A DNA stretch of 64,000 bases from Lachnospiraceae bacterium (GCA_017527205.1 JAFXQK010000064.1:1-64000); one strand, 5' to 3'; counted from the stretch's first letter, positions 1-8,988 are shown. Notes: generated from the letters alone by a model not told the origin. Numbers and translations are program-made.

Positions 1-19
1 CCACCTTTATTATAAGAGA

Positions 20-130
20 ACGATGATAAGTGGTCACCTCTCATGGGTGATTGATCAGTTACTCCGAGAAGGGTGATCAGTTGGAGCGATGAGGGTGGTC
101 TAATCGGCCGTTAAGGTTGATCAGATCACG
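20..130. mobile_element. Possible degenerate IS21-type terminal repeats
   Basis: This stretch has five spaced variants of a GGTGRTCA-like word, near 31 (TGGTCA), 47-56, 71-79 (GGGTGATCA), 93-100 (GGGTGGTC) and 115-123 (GGTTGATCA), roughly 20-24 bases apart. Serial GGTGGTCA-type repeats are typical of IS21-family ends. No transposase (IstA/IstB) is visible in the window, so this would be one element end, either truncated by the window edge or a relic. It could also be a chance array of similar words. It lies just upstream of an accessory-type ATPase gene, which fits a mobile neighbourhood. Confidence 0.3.
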
Positions 131-155
131 CGAAAAATACACCTCCTTTGTGATG

Positions 156-177
156 GCGCGAATCGTACGATTCGCGC
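156..177. repeat. Perfect 22-bp palindrome
   Basis: Positions 156-166 and 167-177 are exact reverse complements, centred on GTAC (half-site GCGCGAATCGT). It could be a regulator binding site or part of an insertion element end. There is no T-run next to it, so it is unlikely to be a terminator. Confidence 0.55.
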
Positions 178-364
178 AAAGTGATACAGAGGTAATTGTC
201 TCATAAATGTGGTATGATTATAAGGTACTCGCGATTGCGAGGTTACGAAGGAACGGTGTTAAATGGCTACTTGAATTATTCTTCTTGTCGAGATAAACTA
301 TGATGAAAAGACGTGATTGCATGATTGCAAGATTGAAAAGGCGTAAAGATGTTGGAGGGACTAT

Positions 365-1957
365 ATGGGCATGTACTTAAACCCCGGAAATTCCGGATTT
401 GAAATGATCTTAAATGATGAATATATTGACAAGACCGGACTGATTGATTTAATCAATCAGTCAATAAACACGCCAAGAATGTTAACTTGTATTAGCAGAC
501 CAAGACGTTTTGGAAAATCCTTTGCTGCAAAAATGCTTTGTGCGTATTATGATTGTTCCTGTGATTCCAGGCCACTTTTTGATGACAAGGCAATTTCAAA
601 ATCAAGTGGGTATTTAGTGCACCTAAATAAGTATCACGTAATCAATCTTGATATCACGACATTTATTTCAACAGCCTTGATAGAAGGAAAGGCACTAAAG
701 GATATTCCCACAATGATTGGGGAGAAAATCCTGGCGGATTTAAGGGAGGCATTTCCTGATATCATCTTTGAAAATGATCTTACGGAAAGTCTTATTCGCT
801 GCGTGGAAAAGACGGGGAAGAAATTTATATTTATTATTGACGAGTGGGATGCACTGATCCGCGAGGCAAAAAATGAGGAAATAACTCAGAAACGCTACTT
901 GAATGTTTTAAGAATGTGGTTTAAAAACAATAATTTTACACCTAAGGTTATTGCAGCTGCTTATATGACGGGAATTTTGCCGATAAAAAAGGATGGTTCT
1001 CAATCTGCAATATCTGATTTCTTAGAATATTCCATTCTAGATCCCGGAAAATTTGCGGAATACACAGGTTTTACGGAGAGTGAAGTACGCGCGTTATGTG
1101 CAAAATATCAGATGCACTTCGAGGAAGCAAAAAAATGGTATGATGGATATGATTTCTCAGAGGTGGGTGCTATTTATAATCCGTATTCCGTTATGCAAGC
1201 GGTCAGAAATAAAAAGTTTGGCTCATATTGGCAGAAAACTTCTGCTGCCGAATCGCTTATGACATATGTAAATATGGATTTTCAGGGACTTCAGGAAATT
1301 ATTACCCGTCTGATTGCCGGTGAAGAGGTGGAAGTTAGGACGGATTGGTTCGAGAATGACTTTGAATCGTTCAGGAGTAAGGATGACATATTGACATTAT
1401 TGATTCATTTGGGATATCTTACGTGGAATCAAGAGGAAAAGGTCGCAAGAATTCCGAATGAAGAAGTTAGGTTGGAGTTCGAAAAGATTCTCGCAGGAGT
1501 CCATGTGAATGCCAAATGGACGGAACTCATTCGAAAATCTCAGAATTTATTAGAGAAAACGATTGCGGGAAAAGATGATGAAGTTGCTGAAGCAATCGAG
1601 GAGGTTCGCAATTCGCAGTACGCACCGACTTTTTATAACGATGAGCAGGCACTACGTTATGTTATTAAATTTGCTTATATTGTTGCCGTAGATCAGTATA
1701 TGAAAATTGAAGAGTTACCGTCAGGCAAAGGGATAGCGGATATTGTATATTTGCCGAAAAAAAAGTCAATGCTTCCCGCGTTGGTTATTGAGCTTAAGTG
1801 GAATAAGACTTCTGACGGGGCCATTGACCAAATCCATGAAAAAAATTATCCCGCCGTACTAAGAGATTTTGGGGGAGAAATCGTTCTTGTCGGTATAAAT
1901 TATGATCAGAGGACAAAGCAGCATACTTGCAAGATAGAACGGATTTTGCGCGTTTAA
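365..1957 (+). CDS. AAA-ATPase-like protein with C-terminal PD-(D/E)XK nuclease domain (AAA-ATPase_like / DUF1703 type)
   Basis: This 530-residue protein has an N-terminal P-loop of the AAA-ATPase_like type: SRPRRFGKS at 44-52 is a Walker A variant, and FIFIIDEWD at 154-162 is Walker B. The C-terminus carries a PD-(D/E)XK core with D459 (ADIVY), E476 and K478 (IELKW), so the nuclease site looks intact. Proteins of this architecture are common in anaerobes as lineage-expanded accessory genes; their biological role is unknown, and a link to mobile DNA or defence is only a guess. The ATG at 365 follows a TTGGAGGGA ribosome binding site. It stands alone, between IS-like repeats and the manC-like gene. 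Confidence 0.85.
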   Translation: MGMYLNPGNSGFEMILNDEYIDKTGLIDLINQSINTPRMLTCISRPRRFGKSFAAKMLCAYYDCSCDSRPLFDDKAISKSSGYLVHLNKYHVINLDITTFISTALIEGKALKDIPTMIGEKILADLREAFPDIIFENDLTESLIRCVEKTGKKFIFIIDEWDALIREAKNEEITQKRYLNVLRMWFKNNNFTPKVIAAAYMTGILPIKKDGSQSAISDFLEYSILDPGKFAEYTGFTESEVRALCAKYQMHFEEAKKWYDGYDFSEVGAIYNPYSVMQAVRNKKFGSYWQKTSAAESLMTYVNMDFQGLQEIITRLIAGEEVEVRTDWFENDFESFRSKDDILTLLIHLGYLTWNQEEKVARIPNEEVRLEFEKILAGVHVNAKWTELIRKSQNLLEKTIAGKDDEVAEAIEEVRNSQYAPTFYNDEQALRYVIKFAYIVAVDQYMKIEELPSGKGIADIVYLPKKKSMLPALVIELKWNKTSDGAIDQIHEKNYPAVLRDFGGEIVLVGINYDQRTKQHTCKIERILRV

Positions 1958-2031
1958 TGATTAAAGAATGTGTTTTGATAGATCAGACCTGATGTTGGTG
2001 AAAATAACGATCGAATAATCTTGTTTTCCCC

Positions 2032-2060
2032 TTGACTATCCCCCTAAAAAAGGTTACCAT
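2032..2060 (+). promoter_or_regulatory. Likely sigma-A promoter of the manC-like gene
   Basis: TTGACT at 2032-2037 and TACCAT at 2055-2060 are separated by 17 bases. It lies 38 bases upstream of the ATG at 2098 and follows the end of the previous gene. Confidence 0.5.
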
Positions 2061-2097
2061 ATAAATAGTCACCTTTTATGCAAACGGGGGTATTGGC

Positions 2098-3537
2098 ATG
2101 AATATTATTTTACTTTCTGGTGGGTCGGGTAAGCGCCTGTGGCCTCTAAGCAATGACATAAGAAGTAAGCAGTTTTTGCAGCTGTTTCGTCGCGCAGATG
2201 GGGCTTATGAGTCCATGATCCAGCGCGTTTATAGACAATTGAATAATATTGGAATTCAGACGCATATTACGGTTGCGACGAACGAGAAACAGGTTCCCGA
2301 GATTTATAAACAGCTCGGAAAGGACGTTGACGTGTGCGTAGAGCCTGTGATGAAGGATACGTTCCCCGCAATTGCGTTGTCAGCGGCATATCTCGTGGAT
2401 CAAAAGGGCGTAAAGCCTACGGAGTCCATCGTTGTATGTCCCGTTGACCCAATGGTAACGTCCGAGTATTTCAGGGCCCTGATCGCTCTGCAGTACCAGT
2501 CGGAGGTTGGAAAGTCGAATATTGTGCTTATGGGTATGGAGCCTTCTTATGCGACGGATAAGTATGGTTATATTATTCCGAACGGCGACGGAAAGCTGGA
2601 GACGGTAAAAAGCTTTAAGGAAAAGCCTAGTCGTGAGCAAGCGCAGAAGCTCATGGAAGAAGGCGCGCTTTGGAATGGCGGCGTGTTTGCCCTGAAGTTA
2701 AAGTATATTTTGGATAAATCCCAGGAGATTTTGGGCTATCGCTCTTATAAAGATCTTCTTTCGCATTATGAGAAATTTAATGAGATTTCCTTTGATTATG
2801 CAGTCGTTGAGAAGGAGCCGAACATTCAGGTGATGCGGTTTAGTGGTGAATGGGCGGACATGGGTACCTGGAGCACGCTGACGAAGGCTATGACGGATAC
2901 TGTCGTTGGTAATGGCGTGATTGACGATAGTTCCTCAGGTGTTCAGATTTTGAATGAATTAGACGTGCCTGTTTTGGCCATGGGCTTACATAATGTCGTT
3001 ATTTCTGCATCGAAAGAAGGCATTTTGGTTAGTGATAAGGAATCAAGTTCAAATATCAAGCCTTTCGTGGATGATTTTGAACAGATGTTTCATGTTCAGA
3101 AGGCTCAAGGGCAGAATTTTCCAGACAAAAACCAGGAAGCTGCTCCAGTTTCTCCGATAACACCTGTGGAGGATGTGGCACAAGCGGCGCCTGAAGCGGC
3201 ATCGAATGAAGTTGTCGAGGAAAAGAGCTGGGGAAGCCTTAAGATTATGGATACCGAAGAGGATAGCAAGGCCTTAAAGCTGACCATAAAGGAAGGCGCT
3301 TCCATGAGCTATCATAGTCACAAGGGGCATGATGAGATCTGGGTTGTACTTAGCGGCGAGGGTCATGCAATTCTTGATGAGAAGCGTAATGACATCAAGA
3401 AGGGCGACATCATAACGATGAAGGCTGGATGCAAGCATACGATCACGGCCGTTAAGGAAATGAAGCTGATCGAGATCCAGCTTGGAGAAGATGTTTCAGA
3501 GAATGACAAGCAGAAATTTGATCTAGCTAAGGCTTGA
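2098..3537 (+). CDS. Mannose-1-phosphate guanylyltransferase-like nucleotidyltransferase with C-terminal cupin
   Basis: The N-terminal half (about 1-330) is a sugar-1-phosphate nucleotidyltransferase, with the GG-GKRLWPLS signature at 8-18 and FKEKPS near 173, as in ManC enzymes that make GDP-mannose from GTP and mannose-1-phosphate. A Pro/Ala/Glu-rich linker (about 340-375) leads to a cupin domain with metal-ligand-type histidines (SYHSHKGHDEIWVV), resembling the phosphomannose isomerase half of bifunctional ManC/AlgA. Whether the cupin isomerises sugar phosphates is not clear from sequence. The ATG at 2098 has a GGGGG ribosome binding site. It is transcribed alone and ends at a strong terminator, and probably supplies surface polysaccharide precursors. 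Confidence 0.85.
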   Translation: MNIILLSGGSGKRLWPLSNDIRSKQFLQLFRRADGAYESMIQRVYRQLNNIGIQTHITVATNEKQVPEIYKQLGKDVDVCVEPVMKDTFPAIALSAAYLVDQKGVKPTESIVVCPVDPMVTSEYFRALIALQYQSEVGKSNIVLMGMEPSYATDKYGYIIPNGDGKLETVKSFKEKPSREQAQKLMEEGALWNGGVFALKLKYILDKSQEILGYRSYKDLLSHYEKFNEISFDYAVVEKEPNIQVMRFSGEWADMGTWSTLTKAMTDTVVGNGVIDDSSSGVQILNELDVPVLAMGLHNVVISASKEGILVSDKESSSNIKPFVDDFEQMFHVQKAQGQNFPDKNQEAAPVSPITPVEDVAQAAPEAASNEVVEEKSWGSLKIMDTEEDSKALKLTIKEGASMSYHSHKGHDEIWVVLSGEGHAILDEKRNDIKKGDIITMKAGCKHTITAVKEMKLIEIQLGEDVSENDKQKFDLAKA

Positions 3538-3583
3538 ATGTCATGGCAATGAGATCGATAGAAATTTAAGGATACATAATGCG

Positions 3584-3611
3584 AAGGCTTCCCATTTTGG
3601 GAAGCCTTTTC
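3584..3611 (+). terminator. Rho-independent terminator after the manC-like gene
   Basis: A 10-bp perfect stem (AAGGCTTCCC / GGGAAGCCTT) with a 5-nt loop is followed by TTTT. It ends the plus-strand unit before the convergent aroC gene. Confidence 0.85.
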
Positions 3612-3657
3612 GAGTCTTATTTTGGGGGTAACATAATTTCCTGAGCATTTGATGACC

Positions 3658-4851
3658 CTATTTTTTTGCTTTATACACCAGCTTTAGGGTTTCTAGTTTT
3701 GCCGTTGCATTTAGCATCATGGCATCTAAAATGGTCAATGCGGTCATGCATTCCATGACGACAACGGCTCTTGGCACGATAATAGGATCGTGGCGGCCTT
3801 TGATCTGGATTTCGATTTCCTCGCCCTGCTGGTTAACGGTGTGCTGCGTCTGGTAGATGGAAGGCGTAGGCTTTACGTGGGCACGGATGACGATCTGTGA
3901 ACCGTCGCTGATGCCGCCAAGAATTCCGCCGGCATGGTTCGTAAGTTTACTAATGTTATTAGATGGATGCATTTTCGTAATCTTGCTATCTAAAACTGAT
4001 TTAGAACTTTCTTGGTAGCTAGCTTCAGTATTCATACAAGTTTGCGCTTTGCAAGAAATAAACGCATCATTATTTTCGCTTCCGGATCTCTTGGAAACAG
4101 CTACGCCATCCCCTATTTCCACGGCTTTCACGGCTCCGATCGACATGATAGCCTTAGCCAGATTTGCATCCAACTTCTCAAATACGGGATCACCGATTCC
4201 CGCAGGCAGGCCGTCTACAACGCATTCCATGCATCCGCCTACGGAGTCCATGGCTTCCCTGGCCTTGGCAAGATATGCAATGGTTTCCTCGTTTGCCTTG
4301 GCATCCGGCATGGCGGTAGGAGTGGTAAGGCGTAGGGCCTCGTCATATGATGAAGGATTTATCTCAATAGGCCCGATGGATTTGGTGTAGGCCTTTACTG
4401 TGACGCCAAGCTGCTCCAGAATTTTACAAGCGATGGCACCGGCAGCTACGCGGCCAATGGTCTCACGGCCAGACGATCGACCGCCGCCGCGATAGTCACG
4501 AAAACCGTACTTTTGGTCAAAGGTGTAGTCGGCATGCCCGGGACGGTAGTAGGTTGCAATGTCACCATAATCCGCGGAAATCTGGGAGGTGTTGCGTACC
4601 ATGAGAGAAATGGGCGTGCCGGTTGTTTTTCCTTCAAAAACCCCGGAAAGAATCTCGACTTCATCATTTTCCTTGCGCTGAGTAGTAAGGGCACTGGTGC
4701 CTGGCTTTCGTCTGTCGAGGTATTTTTGGATGTCAGCCTCGGATAACTCAAGGCCGGCGGGACATCCGTCGATGACAACGCCGAGTGCCTTGCCGTGAGA
4801 TTCGCCCCAAGTAGTTATTTTGAAGATTGTACCGAAAGATGAACCAGCCAT
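3658..4851 (-). CDS. aroC: Chorismate synthase
   Basis: This enzyme converts 5-enolpyruvylshikimate-3-phosphate to chorismate using reduced FMN, the last common step of aromatic amino acid synthesis. The N-terminus carries the family signature (TWGESHGKALG), followed by RRKPG and the RxGGRSSGRET block. The protein is 397 residues from the ATG at 4851, slightly long for the family. That start has a GAGG site 8 bases upstream; an upstream in-frame ATG at 4890 lacks one and would add 13 atypical residues. It stands alone on the minus strand, convergent with the manC-like gene. Confidence 0.97.
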   Translation of the reverse strand: MAGSSFGTIFKITTWGESHGKALGVVIDGCPAGLELSEADIQKYLDRRKPGTSALTTQRKENDEVEILSGVFEGKTTGTPISLMVRNTSQISADYGDIATYYRPGHADYTFDQKYGFRDYRGGGRSSGRETIGRVAAGAIACKILEQLGVTVKAYTKSIGPIEINPSSYDEALRLTTPTAMPDAKANEETIAYLAKAREAMDSVGGCMECVVDGLPAGIGDPVFEKLDANLAKAIMSIGAVKAVEIGDGVAVSKRSGSENNDAFISCKAQTCMNTEASYQESSKSVLDSKITKMHPSNNISKLTNHAGGILGGISDGSQIVIRAHVKPTPSIYQTQHTVNQQGEEIEIQIKGRHDPIIVPRAVVVMECMTALTILDAMMLNATAKLETLKLVYKAKK

Positions 4852-5170
4852 ATTTTTAACCTCACATATGATAAAATACTTAAAATACAATTAGAAAATA
4901 TAAATTTAGAAGTATAAACTATTCATTTGAATATCGATTAGCAATAAAGTAAATATATGAATGCTTTCGCCGGAAATCGTAATGCTAAAGCGAAAAATAC
5001 TTATACTAAAACTGGAAACGCTAATATTATATATAATTTGGCGGTTCTTGGCAATATAGAGACATAAATTTGCATCGTATTTAAGTGTAAAAGCAGTATA
5101 TTTAAGGTAGGCACATGAAATGTTGTTGGAATCAAAAGATCATTTCGCATCATAGATCAGGATTGTTCGA
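4852..5170. other. AT-rich divergent intergenic region without a gene
   Basis: This is the shared upstream region of aroC (minus) and the chemoreceptor (plus). It is strongly AT-rich with many stop codons. A short reading frame from 5115 has no ribosome binding site and unlikely composition. No riboswitch or RNA fold is recognised here. The chemoreceptor promoter and a palindrome lie just to the right. Confidence 0.6.
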
Positions 5171-5196
5171 CAATTTTCATTTTTCATTGAAAATTG
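5171..5196. repeat. 9-bp inverted repeat overlapping a -35 box (possible operator)
   Basis: CAATTTTCA (5171-5179) and TGAAAATTG (5188-5196) are perfect reverse complements with an 8-nt gap. The right arm covers the TTGAAA -35 hexamer at 5187-5192, so a dimeric regulator bound here could block the chemoreceptor promoter. Confidence 0.5.
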
Positions 5197-5215
5197 AAAG
5201 AAAGAATGGTATAAT
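5187..5215 (+). promoter_or_regulatory. Sigma-A promoter of the chemoreceptor gene
   Basis: TTGAAA (5187-5192), a 17-base spacer and consensus TATAAT (5210-5215). The start codon at 5242 lies 26 bases beyond, with a GGGGG ribosome binding site between. Confidence 0.75.
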
Positions 5216-5241
5216 ACTTTATAATAATGGGGGTATAGTAT

Positions 5242-7275
5242 ATGCAAACATTTGTTATAATATTCGAAGCCATTATCATTATTGTATTATCTGTTTTTGC
5301 TTTGCGTGAGTGGAAGCATAAAAGAGAGTTGATGAAGCAGGCGAACCTGATTAAGAAGCGTCGCATGGATCTGGATGATATTGAGATTGACATCAATCGA
5401 AAGGATTCCATGGCAGCTCTCGCAGGAGCACTGAATGTCATTAAGAACAACATGCTGACCTTCCTGGAATCCACGAAGAGCAACGTGGTTATTCTGTCGG
5501 ATTCCATTGACGTGCTGTCGAACGGCGCGGATTTGAATCGGGAAGGCAGCCAGAGGATTTCTGAGAGTCTGACGGGCGTTGTTGAGAAGGTCGAGGAGCA
5601 GTTAGATCTTGTTAAATCTTGTCTGGACCTGATCGAAGATAATACCGGAAAGTTGACGGAGATTGACGGTTCCGTAAAGGAAATGGGCGAGCTGCTGTCA
5701 AAGTCTGTGGACAGCTGTAAAGACGGCGTCACCAGCATGGAAAAGTACGAGAATAAGATGAAGACGGTCTCTGACAATCTTGACCAGAGCGAAAAGATTC
5801 TGGAGGAGTTCAGCGACAAGATCAATGAGATCAATGAGATTGGCGCCTTTATCGTCAGCATCAGTGAATCTCTGAAAATGCTTGCGCTCAATGCATCCAT
5901 AGAAGCTGCCAGGGTTGGCGCGGCAGGCAGTGGTTTTGCCGTTGTCGCCAAGGAAATGGGCGTAATGTCGGCGAAGACGCAGGAAGGCATTGGCACCATC
6001 AATGATATTTTGGACAATATCATCGAGAGCAGTGATCAGGTGGCAGGCTGTATTCAGAGCTGTGTAGATACCTTTGATGAAGGCCGTAAGGAATTTGATG
6101 CGGTAAGCGGATCCTTCCGTGCAATTGACCAGCAGTCCGGCGTCATCAATGATAAGATGAAGGTGATTCTTACAGAGATCGACGAGATTACGCAGAATTC
6201 CGTTGTTACAAAGAATCGTGCGGAACAGGCGTACTTTACTTCCGAGGAGATTACTTCCGGAACGCAGGAGATTTCTCAGGTATCCGAGCAGACCTCTGAG
6301 GTTTCTCAGAATATTATCGAGAATGCCGGGAATCTGAATTTGATGTTGAACGGCTTGGAAAAGCTTCTTCGTCAGTTTACGACTGCCGTGGAACCCGTGA
6401 AAAAGAAGTCTCCCAGAAAGATCAAGATCGGTGTGTTCTGTATTGATGACAATGACTTTTGGCACAGTGTCCGCAGAGGCGCCATCTATGCAAAGAAGGA
6501 ATTAGAGGTTCAGGGGGCAATCGTCCGATATGCCTTTTTCCCGAAGTGGTCTGACATGACGCAGGAAATGCCCGGACTTATGGATCGAATGATCAAAGAG
6601 GATTTTGACGGCTACGTGATGCCGGGGTTCTTTATCGGAACGGTTGTGGATCGCATCGAAGATGTTATGAGCCGTGGCAAAAAGGTTTATTTGCTAAATT
6701 GTGACATCAATGATAAAGAACATCGAAATGCGATTTTCCAGATGGATACGGCAGATTCTGCAGTTCTCGCATCGAAAATTATGCTGAATGCGCTGAATCG
6801 AAAGGGCAAGATTTTGATCTTAGAAGGTAGCAGAGAAGTTACCTCAAACGTCATTAACAGTGACACCTTCCAGGATTGCATGGAAAGCCACAAGAAGATT
6901 AAGATCGATACGCTTCCCGGAACGCTTGAGGCGGGAGAAATTTACCGTCAGGTCAAAGAGTATTTAGCGGAAAATCCTGATACAAATGGCATTTATGTAT
7001 TAACGGGTCATCCGGCACAGGCTGCAAGGGCCGTCGAGGAAAGCGGGTTAAAGGTTAAGCTTGTAGTTTACGATCATTCTCAGGAGGTATTCCAATACAT
7101 CAAGAAGGGTATCATTGTTGCAGCGATTGGTCAGGATCCCTTCGGGCAGGGGCATGATCCGGTGATCTGGATGTATAACTCCATCGTGACAGGCGAACCT
7201 CTTCCTTCGGAATACATGAAGTGCCGGTCGAATGTCGTAGATAAAACAAATGTTGACAATTTGCTGGAAGTATAA
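5242..7275 (+). CDS. Chemoreceptor-like protein with cytoplasmic periplasmic-binding-protein-like domain
   Basis: This 677-residue protein has one N-terminal membrane helix (about 4-21) followed by a basic stretch (REWKHKREL), predicting that everything after it is in the cytoplasm. Residues about 60-390 form a long helical MCP signalling region with the tip motif LALNASIEAARVGAAGSGF at about 214-232. Residues 392-677 resemble a type I periplasmic sugar-binding protein or LacI effector domain (KIGVFCIDDNDFWHSVRRGA; FDGYVMPGF; NGIYVLTG). There is no extracellular sensing loop and no HAMP domain is obvious, so the binding domain probably senses a cytoplasmic ligand. The ligand is unknown. It is monocistronic, with its own promoter and terminator. 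Confidence 0.85.
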   Translation: MQTFVIIFEAIIIIVLSVFALREWKHKRELMKQANLIKKRRMDLDDIEIDINRKDSMAALAGALNVIKNNMLTFLESTKSNVVILSDSIDVLSNGADLNREGSQRISESLTGVVEKVEEQLDLVKSCLDLIEDNTGKLTEIDGSVKEMGELLSKSVDSCKDGVTSMEKYENKMKTVSDNLDQSEKILEEFSDKINEINEIGAFIVSISESLKMLALNASIEAARVGAAGSGFAVVAKEMGVMSAKTQEGIGTINDILDNIIESSDQVAGCIQSCVDTFDEGRKEFDAVSGSFRAIDQQSGVINDKMKVILTEIDEITQNSVVTKNRAEQAYFTSEEITSGTQEISQVSEQTSEVSQNIIENAGNLNLMLNGLEKLLRQFTTAVEPVKKKSPRKIKIGVFCIDDNDFWHSVRRGAIYAKKELEVQGAIVRYAFFPKWSDMTQEMPGLMDRMIKEDFDGYVMPGFFIGTVVDRIEDVMSRGKKVYLLNCDINDKEHRNAIFQMDTADSAVLASKIMLNALNRKGKILILEGSREVTSNVINSDTFQDCMESHKKIKIDTLPGTLEAGEIYRQVKEYLAENPDTNGIYVLTGHPAQAARAVEESGLKVKLVVYDHSQEVFQYIKKGIIVAAIGQDPFGQGHDPVIWMYNSIVTGEPLPSEYMKCRSNVVDKTNVDNLLEV

Positions 7276-7297
7276 GAAAATAAGAAATTAGTTTCAC

Positions 7298-7329
7298 AGC
7301 CCTTTGTGAAAACAGAGGGCTATATTTTT
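7298..7329 (+). terminator. Terminator after the chemoreceptor gene
   Basis: The stem AGCCCTTTGT (7298-7307) pairs with ACAGAGGGCT (7312-7321) with one mismatch, followed by ATATTTTTG. Confidence 0.75.
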
Positions 7330-7432
7330 GCACAGCAGCGACGGATGCCGCAGGCAGACGATTTTATAAGTGATAGAGGAAGAAAATTGGGTAGCCGGAT
7401 TTTATGAGTGAAAAAGGAAGGAAACCAAGCAT

Positions 7433-8572
7433 ATGGCGAAATATGAGATTTTGAAAACGGAAGGTCGGGCGAAGCGTGCGCAGTTTGAAACAGTGCATGG
7501 TACGATTCAAACGCCGGTATTTATGAATGTCGGGACGGTGGCAGCGATCAAGGGAGCCGTATCCACGGAGGATTTGGAGGGCATCGGGACGCAGGTTCAG
7601 CTTTCGAATACCTATCACCTTCACGTAAGGCCCGGTGATAAGATCGTAAAGCAGCTTGGAGGGCTTCATAAGTTTATGAGCTGGAACAAGCCGATTCTTA
7701 CGGATTCTGGCGGATTTCAGGTGTTTTCCCTAGCCGGACTTCGGAAAGTAAAGGAAGAGGGCGTATTTTTCCATTCTCATATTGACGGACACAAAATATT
7801 TATGGGTCCTGAGGAGAGCATGCAGATTCAGTCCAATTTGGGCTCTACGATCGCCATGGCCTTTGATGAATGTCCCTCCAGTAAGGCAGATCGGCCCTAC
7901 GTGCAGGCCTCCGTTGATCGCACGATGAGGTGGCTGGAGCGGTGTAAAAAGGAAATGGCGCGTCTGAATACGCTTGAGGATACCGTGAATCCATCGCAGC
8001 TTCTTTTTGGCATCAATCAGGGTGCGATTTTTGACGACATTCGGATAGAGCATGCAAAAAGGATTTCAGAGTTTGAGCTGGACGGGTATGCCGTTGGCGG
8101 TTTGGCCGTTGGAGAGAGCCATGAGGAAATGTATCATGTTTTGGAGGAGGTTGTTCCGTATCTGCCAAAGGATAAGCCGACCTATCTGATGGGCGTCGGG
8201 ACTCCGGCAAACATTCTCGAGGGCGTGGAACGCGGCATTGATTTCTTTGATTGTGTTTATCCGACTCGTAATGGGCGCCATGGGCATCTCTATACGAATC
8301 ATGGTAAGATTAATCTGTTTAATGCAAAGTATGAGCTGGACGGAAGGCCGATTGAGGAAGGATGCCCTTGTCCGACCTGCAGAAGATACAGCCGTGCTTA
8401 CGTAAGGCATCTGCTGAAGGCGAAGGAAATGCTCGGCATGAGAATGTGCGTCATTCATAATTTGTATTTTTATAATCGAATGATGGAGGAGATCAGGGAC
8501 AGCCTGGATAGGGGTGAGTTTTCTGCTTATAAGAAGCAAAAGCTTGAAAATATGGCTACGCCGCTTGATTGA
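7433..8572 (+). CDS. tgt: tRNA-guanine transglycosylase (queuine tRNA-ribosyltransferase)
   Basis: This enzyme exchanges guanine-34 of Asp, Asn, His and Tyr tRNAs for preQ1 on the route to queuosine. The catalytic Asp motif DSGGFQVFSL, the second Asp region (GIDFFDCVYPTRNGRHG) and the C-terminal zinc site (CPCPTCRRYSRAYVRHL) are all present. Its 379 residues are usual for bacterial Tgt. The ATG at 7433 follows an AAGGAAGG site. It is followed by yajC, an arrangement common in bacteria. No preQ1 riboswitch was recognised upstream. Confidence 0.97.
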   Translation: MAKYEILKTEGRAKRAQFETVHGTIQTPVFMNVGTVAAIKGAVSTEDLEGIGTQVQLSNTYHLHVRPGDKIVKQLGGLHKFMSWNKPILTDSGGFQVFSLAGLRKVKEEGVFFHSHIDGHKIFMGPEESMQIQSNLGSTIAMAFDECPSSKADRPYVQASVDRTMRWLERCKKEMARLNTLEDTVNPSQLLFGINQGAIFDDIRIEHAKRISEFELDGYAVGGLAVGESHEEMYHVLEEVVPYLPKDKPTYLMGVGTPANILEGVERGIDFFDCVYPTRNGRHGHLYTNHGKINLFNAKYELDGRPIEEGCPCPTCRRYSRAYVRHLLKAKEMLGMRMCVIHNLYFYNRMMEEIRDSLDRGEFSAYKKQKLENMATPLD

Positions 8573-8659
8573 TATAATTTTGGGTTGACTAAATCTTACT
8601 TTATGTGTATGATTATGAGTGTTTGAAGAATTGAAATGACACGGATGGAGGATTTTTCT

Positions 8660-8974
8660 ATGTTATTATTGACTGAGAGTGCTGACATGGCTTCTGCATG
8701 GGGCGGACTTGGCAGCATGATTATCATTTATGGTTTGTTTTTTGTGGCTCTTTGGTTTTTCCTGTTAAGACCGCAGAGCAAGGAAAGAAAGCGTGTCGCA
8801 GGCATGCTGGCGAACCTTGAGGTTGGCGACTGCGTTATGACCACTTCCGGATTTTATGGAATCATTATTGACATTACGGACGATACAGTTATCGTTGAGT
8901 TTGGTAACAATAAGAATTGTCGTATTCCCATGGACAAATCCGCGATCAGCAAGGTCGAGAAGGCAAACGAATAA
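8660..8974 (+). CDS. yajC: Preprotein translocase subunit YajC
   Basis: This small single-span membrane protein is the YajC accessory subunit of the SecDF translocase complex. It has a hydrophobic segment (about 20-40, MIIIYGLFFVALWFFLLRP) ending in the family RPQ-K-R motif, then a soluble domain with the characteristic GD-V-T-SG-YG pattern (VGDCVMTTSGFYGII). The ATG at 8660 is chosen because GGAGG sits 8 bases upstream; an in-frame ATG at 8636 has no such site. The protein is 104 residues, typical of the family. It lies downstream of tgt. Confidence 0.93.
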   Translation: MLLLTESADMASAWGGLGSMIIIYGLFFVALWFFLLRPQSKERKRVAGMLANLEVGDCVMTTSGFYGIIIDITDDTVIVEFGNNKNCRIPMDKSAISKVEKANE

Positions 8975-8988
8975 TGATGCAATTTTGG

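Noticed and set aside
4012..4390. Plus-strand frames of about 110 codons inside aroC
   Set aside because: They are antisense to a well-conserved gene and have no recognisable domain or start site.
5184..6023. 279-codon minus-strand frame antisense to the chemoreceptor
   Set aside because: Composition (Ser/Leu/Ile-rich) is that of an antisense shadow and the sense gene has clear family motifs.
7331..7432. PreQ1 riboswitch upstream of tgt
   Set aside because: No preQ1 aptamer-like hairpin with the A-rich tail and expression platform was recognised.
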